Shown one piece after another: positions 5,529 through 12,389 of a stretch of 13,106 nt of DNA. The notes below the pieces were generated by a model. It searched no databases and was not told where the DNA came from. It saw only the letters and a list, made by a program, of their open reading frames with translations. The DNA comes from CAZCBN01 sp964496975 (GTDB taxonomy: Bacteria > Planctomycetota > Phycisphaerae > Phycisphaerales > UBA1924). Numbering within the stretch: position 1 is the first letter of the stretch; every line of letters starts with the position of its first letter. Location: the NCBI GenBank assembly GCA_964496975.1, contig CAZCBN010000086.1, positions 1 through 13,106 on the forward strand, read 5' to 3'. A program made the translations under genes and the position numbers.

Positions 5529-8500
5529 TTACGCCCCCCCACCATCGCCGCTCGCGGGCGGCGGGGTCGGGCCAGCTGGCGGCCTGTTGGCGGCGATTTT
5601 CGGGAACCCCCCGGGCCCGGTCAGCATGCCGCCGGCGGGCGACGGACTGACCGCGGGCGAAGCGCCGGCTGGGGGCGAAGCGCCGGCCGCGGGCGGCGGC
5701 ACGGGCCGGGGAGCCGGGGCGACCGGGGGCGCGGCGATCGGCGCGGGGCCGACGGGCCGGGGCAGGCCAACCGGGGGTCCGCCCGGCGCGCCCATGCGCT
5801 GCGCGGCGAGAGCGGGGCTGAGGCGGGCCTTGAAGATGAGGTCGGTGACGCGGTCGCGGATGCCCTCGAGCGACTCGGTGAAGAGCTGCGACCCCTCGCG
5901 CTTGTACTGGATGCGCGGGTCCTGCTGGCTGAAGGCGCGGTACGAGATGGTGTCCTTCAGCTGGTCCATCGCGTAGAGGTGGTCCTTCCACGACGAATCG
6001 AGGATGTCGAGCAGCACGGTGCGCTCGAAGTAGATGAGCTCCGTGCGCAGCAGGTTCTCAAGCCGGGCCCGGACGGCGTCCTCACGCTCCTCGCCCGAGA
6101 GCCAGCGCATGCGCTCCGTGACGCCCGCCTCGTAGCGCTTGCGCATCCACACGTCGAGGTCGTCGTCGGACGTGATCTGCACGGCCTCGGCCACGGCGGC
6201 GCCGAGGCGGTCCTCCTCGACGAACTTCCGCTGCATCTCAAGGAAGCGCTGCCGCATCTGCTGCGGCGGGGTGCGCTTGATCTCGTCGGGCGTGAGGCCC
6301 ACGCCGAAGCGCCGGCGCGACCACAGCGCAAGCTCGTCGAAGGCCCGCGCGGGGTCCACGCGTGCCGTCACCATCGTCATCTCCATGACGAACTCGACGG
6401 GGTACTCCACCTCGCGGCGGGCGTAGAGCTCCCGGGCCTTCGCGAGGATCGGGTCGCGGGCCTTGCGGCCCTCGTTCTTCGCGTCGGCGTGCGCCGCGAT
6501 CAGCTCGTCCACCGACACCTCGAACCCGAACTTCCGCGCCACCCACTCCGACAACTGCCGTGCGCCGTAGTTCCGCTCCACGTACGCCACGATGCCCGAG
6601 AGGTCGACCGCGTCGATGCGGTCCATCGCGGCCTTCTCCAGCATGTCCCGCACGTGGCGTCGCTCGGCGGCCCCGCCCTCGCGCAGCTCGGCCGCGTGCA
6701 GCTCGACGCCGAACGCGTCCTTCGCCCACTTGATCAGGCCCGCCGAGTCAAAGTCGACCGAGACCTCGGACCCCTCCACCGGCATGTACTCGCCCAGCGT
6801 GACGCCGATGGTCGCGGCCGCCTCGTCCTTCGCGATGCGGCGGATCGTCTCCTCCAGCTCGCGCAGGTCCTTGCCGCGGAGCCGCTCGTGCGGGATGGGG
6901 CAGTCCATCAGCCGCCGCGCGTGCTCGGCGGCGCAGATCGCGGGGTACTCCACGTCCATCATCTCGGCGACGGCGTCGTCGATCGCCTCTTCGATGTAGT
7001 CGAAGATGAGACCGCGCAGGTTGCGACCCTCGAGCACGCGCTGCCGCAGCCCATAGAAGTAGCGGCGCTGGTGCTCCATCACCTCGTCGTACTCGAGGAT
7101 GTTCTTGCGCATCTGGAAGTTGCGCTCCTCGACCTTGCGCTGCGCGTTCTCGACGTTCTTGCTGAGCCAGGGGTGCTCGATCGCGTCACCCTCGCGCATG
7201 CCCATGCGGGCGAGCAGGCGCTGCGTCGTCTCACCGGCGAACATCTTCATCAGGTCGTCTTCGAGGCTCACGTAGAACCGGCTCGAGCCCTTGTCGCCCT
7301 GACGGCCCGACCGCCCGCGGAGCTGGTTGTCGATGCGGCGGCTCTCGTGCCGCTCGGTGCCGATGACGTGCAGGCCGCCCAGGTCCTCGACGCCCTGATA
7401 CCACCGCACGCGGTGCAGGCCGATGCGGCCCGACGCGTCGAGCTCGCTCATCAGTTGCTCGCGGCCGAGCGTCTCGATCTGCTTGGGCGCGAGCCACGTG
7501 TTCTTCGCCGCCCAGTGCCGCAAGAGCCGCAGCTCGAGCTCATCGAACGGCATGCCCGTGAGGTCGGCCTTGCTCAGGCCCTGGTCGCGCATCTCGTCCT
7601 TCAGCTCCTCCGAGGCGATCTTGCGGAAGACGTTCTCACGCAGCTCCTGCTCGCTCGACTCGGGCGTCAGGCCCCGCCCGGCCACGCCCCGCCGCAGCCA
7701 GTGGTCCAGCAGCGCCGCGCGGTCGCTTCGCCCCAGCTTGATGTCCGTGCCGCGGCCCGCCATGTTGGTCGCGATCATCACCGCCCCGAGCTGGCCCGCG
7801 TCCTCCACGATGTGCGCCTCGCGCTCGTGCTGCTTGGCGTTCAGCACCTCGTGCTTCACGCCGTGCTTCTTCGTCAGCATCCGGCTCAGCATCTCGGACT
7901 TTTCAACGCTCGTCGTGCCCACCAGCACCGGCCGACCCAGGTCGTTGAAGTGGCGGATCTCGTCGACGATCGCCTCCCACTTGTCCTTCGCGCGCAGGAA
8001 CATCAGGTCGTCGTGGTCGCGGCGGACGACCGACCGGTTCGTCGGGATCGCCACCACGTCCATCCCGTAGATGTCCTTGAACTCCTGCGCCTCGGTGTCC
8101 GCCGTGCCCGTCATGCCGGCGATGCGCTTGTACATCTTGAAGAAGTTCTGCACCGTCACCGACGCGACCGTCTGCGTCTCCTGCTTGATCGGCACCTTCT
8201 CCTTCGCCTCGATCGCCTGGTGCAGGCCGTCGCTCCACTGCCGCCCCACCATGGGCCGGCCCGTGTTCACGTCCACGATCACGATCGAAGGCTCCGTCCG
8301 GCCCGTCATCCGGTCGGGCTGATCCATCACGATGTAGTCCTTGTCGCGCTGGTAAACCGCGTGCGCCCGCACGGCCTGCTCGAGCAGGTGCGGCAGGTCC
8401 TGGTTCTCGCCCACGTAGAACGAGCCCATCCCCGCGACGCGCTGCGCCTCGCTGATGCCGTCGTGCGTCAGATACGCCTGGCGCCGGTCCAGCTTCAGCT

Positions 8501-9695
8501 CGAAGTACTGCGTGTGCCCGTCGCGGGCCTCCTCCAGCGACACCAGCCGCGACTTCTCCTCGGCGAGCGCGGCTTGCAGCTCGGGCACGCGGGCACGGTC
8601 GCGCACCTGGCGGATGTCGCCCTCCAGGCCCTTGATGCGCTCCTTGCTCCGCGTCACCTCGTCCTCGGCCTCCTGCCAGGGCTTCTGCTTCTCCAGCAGG
8701 TGGCGGGCCAGCCGGTCCGCGAGGTCGTACCGCGGGTTGTCGTCGTGCGCCGGGCCGCTGATGATCAGCGGCGTGCGGGCCTCGTCGATCAGCACGCTGT
8801 CCACCTCGTCCACCACGGCGAACTGCCGCTTGCGCTGCACCTGCTGCTCGACGGCCCGCTTCATGTTGTCGCGCAGGTAGTCAAAGCCGAACTCCGCCGT
8901 CGTGCCGTACACCACGTCGCAGCGGTACATCTGCTGCTTCACGGGCTCCGGCTGCTGGTGGATGGGGTGGATGGCCCCCACCGTCAGGCCCAGGCCGTAG
9001 AAGAACGGGAAGGTCCAGTCGCGGTCGCGCTGCACCAGATAGTCGTTCACCGTCACGACGTGCACCTGCATGCGCTCCGTCGCGGCGAGCGCGGCGGCGA
9101 GCGGCGCGACGATCGTCTTGCCCTCGCCCGTCTTCATCTCGGCGATCTTGCCCTGGCTCAGCACCATGCCGCCGATGAGCTGCACGTCAAAGGGCCGGGC
9201 GCGGAAGGGCGGGCGGCTCTCCGTGTACACCTCCCGCACCGCCTGGTAGAGCCGCACGGGGATATCCACAAACCGCCACGACGGCACCGCCTCGGCGCAG
9301 CCCAGGAAACGCCCCGTCGGCTCGGCCGCGGGCGTCGCCGCGATCTCCTCCGCCACCTTTGCGTAGAGCCGCTGCGCGTCGGCCGGCAGCACCGTGGGCA
9401 CGAATCCGCGGTCGGGGTTGAAGATGTTGCGGATGCCGACGAAGCGGTCCATCACCTCCCGCGCGACGGCGAAGACCTCAATCAGGTAGTCCACCGCGTC
9501 CTCGCCCTTGTCGTGCCGGTCGCGGAAGGTCGCGTACCGCTTGGCAAGGTCGGCGTCGGTGTGCGAGCGCGTCTCGCTCTCCAGCTCGGCGATGCGGTCG
9601 ACACGCATGGTGTACCGCTTCACCAGCCGGTCGTTGGACGAGCCGAACAGCCGGGTCAGGATCGGGCCGACGAACGGGATTTCTTGGCTGGCCAT
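5529..9695 (-). CDS. secA: Protein translocase ATPase SecA, oversized form
   Basis: SecA drives preproteins through SecYEG by ATP hydrolysis. Motor motifs are intact: Walker A MKTGEGKT (187-194), DEVD (296-299), MTGTADTEA (528-536), GTTSVEKSE (593-601), TNMAGRGTDIKLG (643-655), GTERHESRRIDNQLRGRSGRQ (779-799, ends GTER and GRQ). The scaffold helix continues through ILEYDEV (866-872), and the two-helix finger region has DSSWKDHL (1233-1240). At 1388 residues it is far longer than the roughly 850-900 usual for bacteria. Extra material is a charged, probably coiled-coil segment (about 338-392) in the preprotein cross-linking domain, about 80 extra residues in the second nucleotide-binding domain (656-772), roughly 230 extra in the wing region (about 900-1210), and a Pro/Ala/Gly-rich tail (1300-1388). 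The C-terminal cysteine zinc motif of typical SecA is absent. The ATG is followed by the expected start (LFGSSNDR, 16-23); the ribosome binding site is weak. A terminator-like hairpin follows. Confidence 0.98.
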   Translation of the reverse strand: MASQEIPFVGPILTRLFGSSNDRLVKRYTMRVDRIAELESETRSHTDADLAKRYATFRDRHDKGEDAVDYLIEVFAVAREVMDRFVGIRNIFNPDRGFVPTVLPADAQRLYAKVAEEIAATPAAEPTGRFLGCAEAVPSWRFVDIPVRLYQAVREVYTESRPPFRARPFDVQLIGGMVLSQGKIAEMKTGEGKTIVAPLAAALAATERMQVHVVTVNDYLVQRDRDWTFPFFYGLGLTVGAIHPIHQQPEPVKQQMYRCDVVYGTTAEFGFDYLRDNMKRAVEQQVQRKRQFAVVDEVDSVLIDEARTPLIISGPAHDDNPRYDLADRLARHLLEKQKPWQEAEDEVTRSKERIKGLEGDIRQVRDRARVPELQAALAEEKSRLVSLEEARDGHTQYFELKLDRRQAYLTHDGISEAQRVAGMGSFYVGENQDLPHLLEQAVRAHAVYQRDKDYIVMDQPDRMTGRTEPSIVIVDVNTGRPMVGRQWSDGLHQAIEAKEKVPIKQETQTVASVTVQNFFKMYKRIAGMTGTADTEAQEFKDIYGMDVVAIPTNRSVVRRDHDDLMFLRAKDKWEAIVDEIRHFNDLGRPVLVGTTSVEKSEMLSRMLTKKHGVKHEVLNAKQHEREAHIVEDAGQLGAVMIATNMAGRGTDIKLGRSDRAALLDHWLRRGVAGRGLTPESSEQELRENVFRKIASEELKDEMRDQGLSKADLTGMPFDELELRLLRHWAAKNTWLAPKQIETLGREQLMSELDASGRIGLHRVRWYQGVEDLGGLHVIGTERHESRRIDNQLRGRSGRQGDKGSSRFYVSLEDDLMKMFAGETTQRLLARMGMREGDAIEHPWLSKNVENAQRKVEERNFQMRKNILEYDEVMEHQRRYFYGLRQRVLEGRNLRGLIFDYIEEAIDDAVAEMMDVEYPAICAAEHARRLMDCPIPHERLRGKDLRELEETIRRIAKDEAAATIGVTLGEYMPVEGSEVSVDFDSAGLIKWAKDAFGVELHAAELREGGAAERRHVRDMLEKAAMDRIDAVDLSGIVAYVERNYGARQLSEWVARKFGFEVSVDELIAAHADAKNEGRKARDPILAKARELYARREVEYPVEFVMEMTMVTARVDPARAFDELALWSRRRFGVGLTPDEIKRTPPQQMRQRFLEMQRKFVEEDRLGAAVAEAVQITSDDDLDVWMRKRYEAGVTERMRWLSGEEREDAVRARLENLLRTELIYFERTVLLDILDSSWKDHLYAMDQLKDTISYRAFSQQDPRIQYKREGSQLFTESLEGIRDRVTDLIFKARLSPALAAQRMGAPGGPPVGLPRPVGPAPIAAPPVAPAPRPVPPPAAGASPPAGASPAVSPSPAGGMLTGPGGFPKIAANRPPAGPTPPPASGDGGGA

Positions 9696-10077
9696 GGCAA
9701 AGACTCGGGGCCCCTCGCGGCAACGCGTGCCGAGGGCGGGCGGTGGGTGGGTTCAGGGAGGTGCGTCGCGGGATAGGCCGGGAACGGCCCGCTGCGTTGT
9801 GGACGAAGCGGCGGGGATGCACCCGCCCGACCGACCACAGCGACCCGCGATTCAAGGGTTCCGCCCGCGACCCGCGAGGCCCCTCGACGGCCGACAAGGG
9901 CACGCGACGGGAAGCGAGGACGGGCTGGGGAGGGCGAGAGGGTTCCGTGCGGTGGGGCCGCGTTCCAATGCGGAGAGCCCACAGCCCGGGCACGCGGCTC
10001 GCCGTGGCGGGCGGCGTCCGACGGTGTCGGCTCGCCCGCGGCGGGCCGAAGGGACGCGACCCGGCGCGCGCCGGCGG
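9696..10077 (-). other. 382-base GC-rich spacer between the small membrane protein gene and secA
   Basis: No convincing gene is present; frames crossing it have the composition expected of chance in GC-rich DNA. It probably contains the secA leader and promoter. A stem-loop at 10008-10038 is the clearest structure. I see no recognisable -35/-10 pair and no known riboswitch core. Confidence 0.4.
10008..10038 (-). terminator. Stem-loop between the small membrane protein gene and secA
   Basis: CGGGCG (10008-10013) pairs with CGCCCG (10033-10038), and inside it CCGAC pairs with GTCGG across a three-base loop. It begins about 40 bases after the stop codon of the small gene on the minus strand. 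There is no following T-run, so it may be a terminator or a structured leader of secA. Confidence 0.3.
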
Positions 10078-10437
10078 TTAGCGGCGCCGCGGCGGCGGCA
10101 GGTCGCCCAGGCCCCGCGACGCGGCGGAGCGGGCATCCCACGACGGCACCGGGCACGTGGCCAGCGCGGCGATCGGCGCGGGCGTCGACAGGCTTGCGGC
10201 GTGCGCCGTCGCACGGTCATCCGGCGTGGCGTCACGCTCCGGCCGTTCGGGCCATCCGTGGAACGCGCAGGAAATCGCGACCGGCACGAGCCGCCACGCG
10301 ACACCCCCACGCGCTGGGGAGGCAAGCCCGACGACGCCGAGGCCCGCGACCGTCGCCGGCAAGAGCACCACGGCCACCAACATGGCGGCGAATGACACCG
10401 CCCGAGGCGGCGCCGGGATGCGTGGGACGCGCGGCAT
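10078..10437 (-). CDS. Small protein with one N-terminal membrane or signal segment, upstream of secA
   Basis: A 119-residue protein of unrecognised family. The N-terminus is basic and proline-containing (four Arg in the first 12 residues), followed by one strong hydrophobic segment (about 14-38) that could be a signal anchor or a cleavable signal (possible site near Gly-Leu-Ala, 37-39). A weaker hydrophobic patch lies at 48-60. The rest is polar, and the protein ends Asp-Leu-Pro-Pro-Pro-Arg-Arg-Arg (112-119), encoded by three successive CCG codons just before the stop. The ATG at 10437 lacks a good Shine-Dalgarno site; the frame is open much further upstream, but that part is Arg/Ser/Pro-rich and non-hydrophobic as expected of non-coding GC-rich DNA. 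It is the gene directly upstream of secA on the same strand, with a 382-base gap. It may be an ordinary small membrane protein or a regulatory leader for secA. That the gene is real is likely but not certain. Confidence 0.5.
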   Translation of the reverse strand: MPRVPRIPAPPRAVSFAAMLVAVVLLPATVAGLGVVGLASPARGGVAWRLVPVAISCAFHGWPERPERDATPDDRATAHAASLSTPAPIAALATCPVPSWDARSAASRGLGDLPPPRRR

Positions 10438-10804
10438 GCCGAGAGGATAGCCGCGGAACCGCGGGGTGCGACAGGGCCGGCTATCCTGTGGCGGGAAGCG
10501 CAGGATTTGCGCGGCCCAACCGGCAGAGGTGGAGCCGAACGCAGGCCCGAGAAATTGTGCATCGGCCGCGACCGTCCCACCGATCGACAACTGCCCCGGC
10601 GGGGGCCGGCGTCGGAGCGCCGGTCGCGGCCGGGCGAGGGTGTTCGCTACGCTGGCCGCGGTGGCAGACTTTGGCAGGCACGACGTTCCGGGGCGCGACG
10701 ACCCAGCAGATCCCTCCGAGGGAGCGCGGGATGGTGCGCCGCCGGGTCGGCCTGACGATTCCGTGCCGCGACCAGACGGCCGCCGAGAAGAGGACCCGCG
10801 TTTT
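10438..10804. other. Divergent control region between the small membrane protein and TSCPD genes
   Basis: These 367 bases separate two divergent start codons and should hold both promoters. Frames here have no recognisable protein features. The clearest structure is the nested inverted repeat at 10444-10487 close to the minus-strand start. No -35/-10 pair stands out. Confidence 0.4.
10444..10487. repeat. Nested inverted repeat, possible operator or promoter-proximal element
   Basis: AGGATAGCCG (10444-10453) is the exact reverse complement of CGGCTATCCT (10478-10487). Between them CCGCGG-AA-CCGCGG (10451-10464) forms a second, overlapping palindrome. The left arm is seven bases upstream of the ATG at 10437. 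The arrangement suits a dimeric repressor site or an mRNA hairpin hiding the translation start; TATCCT in each arm also loosely resembles a -10 box facing outward on each strand. Confidence 0.4.
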
Positions 10805-11188
10805 ATGGTCGTTGCCCGCCGCAGCTTGCCCGCCACGCGTCAGAGCCTGACCCACAAGTTCTCGGTGGCCCGCCACGAGGGCTACTTGACGATCGGTCTG
10901 TACGAAGACGGGAACCCGGGGGAGATCTTTTTGAAGATCTCAAAGGAAGGGTCGGCCCTCTCCGGGATGTGCCAGGCGTTCTGCCGCGCGTTCAGCCTCT
11001 GCTTGCAGCACGGCCTGAGCGTGCAGGACGCGGTGGTGCGCTTCAAGGGCATGCGGTTCGAGCCCAACGGGCCGACGAGCAACCCGGATATCCCCGAGGC
11101 CGACTCGATCGTCGACTACGTGGCTCGCTACCTCGAGCTGCACTTTGGCGGCGGGCGGGTCGCCGGGCGGTTTGCTGGCGAGGATTGA
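10805..11188 (+). CDS. Stand-alone TSCPD-domain protein, like the C-terminus of class II ribonucleotide reductase
   Basis: A 127-residue protein that matches only the C-terminal domain of vitamin B12-dependent ribonucleotide reductase NrdJ. Diagnostic segments are THKFSVARHEGYLTIGLYEDG (16-36, ends THKF and YEDG), GEIFLKISKEGSALSGM (39-55), MRFEPNG (83-89) and SIVDYVARYLELHF (101-114). The domain is known from NrdJ proteins and as separate small proteins; its role outside the enzyme is unclear. No catalytic reductase barrel, radical-site cysteines or cobalamin site is present, so it cannot reduce nucleotides alone. It could act in trans on a reductase encoded elsewhere, or have a separate role. 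The ATG at 10805 has GAGGA ten bases upstream; the frame is open further upstream, but homology starts only at about residue 5. The gene converges on the dehydrogenase gene with a 19-base gap. Confidence 0.85.
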   Translation: MVVARRSLPATRQSLTHKFSVARHEGYLTIGLYEDGNPGEIFLKISKEGSALSGMCQAFCRAFSLCLQHGLSVQDAVVRFKGMRFEPNGPTSNPDIPEADSIVDYVARYLELHFGGGRVAGRFAGED

Positions 11189-11207
11189 GCGCACGGTGTG
11201 CGTCGGT

Positions 11208-12218
11208 TCAGCGTTGGCCCGGGCCTTGCACCCAGTCACTGTGGACAACGTCGGTGTTGACCAGGTTCGGCGGGCGCTGGCCGGCGAGCACGGCGGCGGC
11301 GTTGGCGCAGACCATGCGCGTCATCACCTCGCGCCAGCGTTGCTCGGCCGAGCCGATGTGCGGCGTCAGAACAACGTTGTCGAGCGTCGTGAGGTCCGGA
11401 TGGACGCGGGGCTCGTGCTCGAAGACGTCGAGGCCCGCGCCGTCGAGACGACGCTCGCGCAACGCCTGCGCCAGGGCGGCCTCGTCGACGACGGGGCCGC
11501 GGCTTGTGTTGACCAGAATCGCCGTCGGCTTCATGCGGGCGAGCTGCGGGGCGGCGATCAGGTGGCGGGTTTCTGGGGTGAGCGGGGTGTGGATGCTGAC
11601 GACGTCGGCCTCGGCGAGGCCCTCGTGCAGGGAGACGCGGCGTGCGCCCACGGGGCTGATCTCGAAATCGACGTGGTCCGTGCGCGCGACGTAGAGCACC
11701 CGCATGGCCCAGGCGCGGGCGCGGTGCGCGACCGCGAGGCCGATGCGGCCCGCGCCGACGATGAGGATGGTGCGTCCGGTGAGGTCGCGGCCCAAAAAGT
11801 CGGCCATTCCGAGGTGGCCCTGGCGTTCCCAGTCGCCGGAGCGGACGAAGCGGTCTGCGGGGATGAGGCGGCGTGCAACCGCGAGGATGAGCATCCAGGC
11901 GATGTTCGCGGTGCCCTCGGTGACGGCGTCCGGGGTGTTGGTGACGGCGATGTTTCGGCGGGTGCAGGCGGCGAGGTCGATGTTGTTGTGGCCTACGGCG
12001 AAGTTGCAGACGGCGCGGAGCTGCGGGCCCGCGGCGGCGAGAAACTCGTCGTCGACGCGGTCGGTGAACATGGTGACGACGGCGTGCGCGCCGGCGATGA
12101 AATCGAGCACGCGGGGACGGGGCGCGAGGTCGGGGCCGAGGGTGCGGATGAGGGCGCCCGGGACGTCGGGCCGGCCGGGGACGGTGCGCGTGATCGCGAC
12201 GATGGGGGCGGTGGGCAT
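11208..12218 (-). CDS. D-isomer-specific 2-hydroxyacid dehydrogenase, glyoxylate/hydroxypyruvate reductase type
   Basis: A 336-residue cytoplasmic oxidoreductase interconverting 2-oxoacids and D-2-hydroxyacids, most likely glyoxylate or hydroxypyruvate. The catalytic trio is present: Arg240 in NTSRG (237-241), Glu269 in FEHEP (266-270) and His287 in PHIGSA (286-291). The dinucleotide fold carries GAGRIG (155-160). Substrate-domain marks of the glyoxylate reductase group are NFAVGHNNID (72-81) and TNTPDAVTEGTANIAW (93-108). After the second beta strand the residues are Ala-Arg-Thr (178-180) rather than an acidic residue, which hints at NADPH use. The start at 12218 is chosen because family homology begins there; an in-frame ATG at 12278 would add 20 polar residues unlike the family. 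It is divergent from the endonuclease-like gene and convergent with the TSCPD gene, so it is probably transcribed alone. Phosphoglycerate dehydrogenase is less likely because the C-terminal regulatory domain is absent. Confidence 0.93.
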   Translation of the reverse strand: MPTAPIVAITRTVPGRPDVPGALIRTLGPDLAPRPRVLDFIAGAHAVVTMFTDRVDDEFLAAAGPQLRAVCNFAVGHNNIDLAACTRRNIAVTNTPDAVTEGTANIAWMLILAVARRLIPADRFVRSGDWERQGHLGMADFLGRDLTGRTILIVGAGRIGLAVAHRARAWAMRVLYVARTDHVDFEISPVGARRVSLHEGLAEADVVSIHTPLTPETRHLIAAPQLARMKPTAILVNTSRGPVVDEAALAQALRERRLDGAGLDVFEHEPRVHPDLTTLDNVVLTPHIGSAEQRWREVMTRMVCANAAAVLAGQRPPNLVNTDVVHSDWVQGPGQR

Positions 12219-12376
12219 CGTGTCACTCGTTGTTTCGCGGGGCGTGTCGCTTGGGGGAGCGGCGGGCTCGGGAGACATGGGGCGAGGTTAGGGCGCATCG
12301 CTGTGCGGGGGCGGGCGCGCGCGGCGACGGCAACTCGTTGAGGGGCGCGCGGCTCGCGTGGGTGGGCGCCTGTTGC

Positions 12377-12382
12377 GGGGGG
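12377..12382 (+). promoter_or_regulatory. G-run ribosome binding site for the endonuclease-like gene
   Basis: Six G bases end seven bases before a GTG at 12390. They support 12390 over the nearby in-frame GTG at 12384, which would be only one base away. Confidence 0.45.
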
Positions 12383-12389
12383 CGTGGGT

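Noticed and set aside
4384..5976. 530-codon plus-strand frame opposite the pseudopilin gene
   Set aside because: Gly/Val/Ala/Asp-rich antisense shadow; the prepilin motif and ribosome binding site support the minus strand.
5370..9776. A 1468-codon open frame on the plus strand opposite secA
   Set aside because: It is the antisense shadow of secA created by high GC codon use. Its translation is Leu/Val/Arg/His-rich with no domain, and secA is unmistakable on the other strand.
12219..12278. 20-residue N-terminal extension of the dehydrogenase from the ATG at 12278
   Set aside because: The extension is polar, low in complexity, outside family homology and has no ribosome binding site; it cannot be fully excluded.
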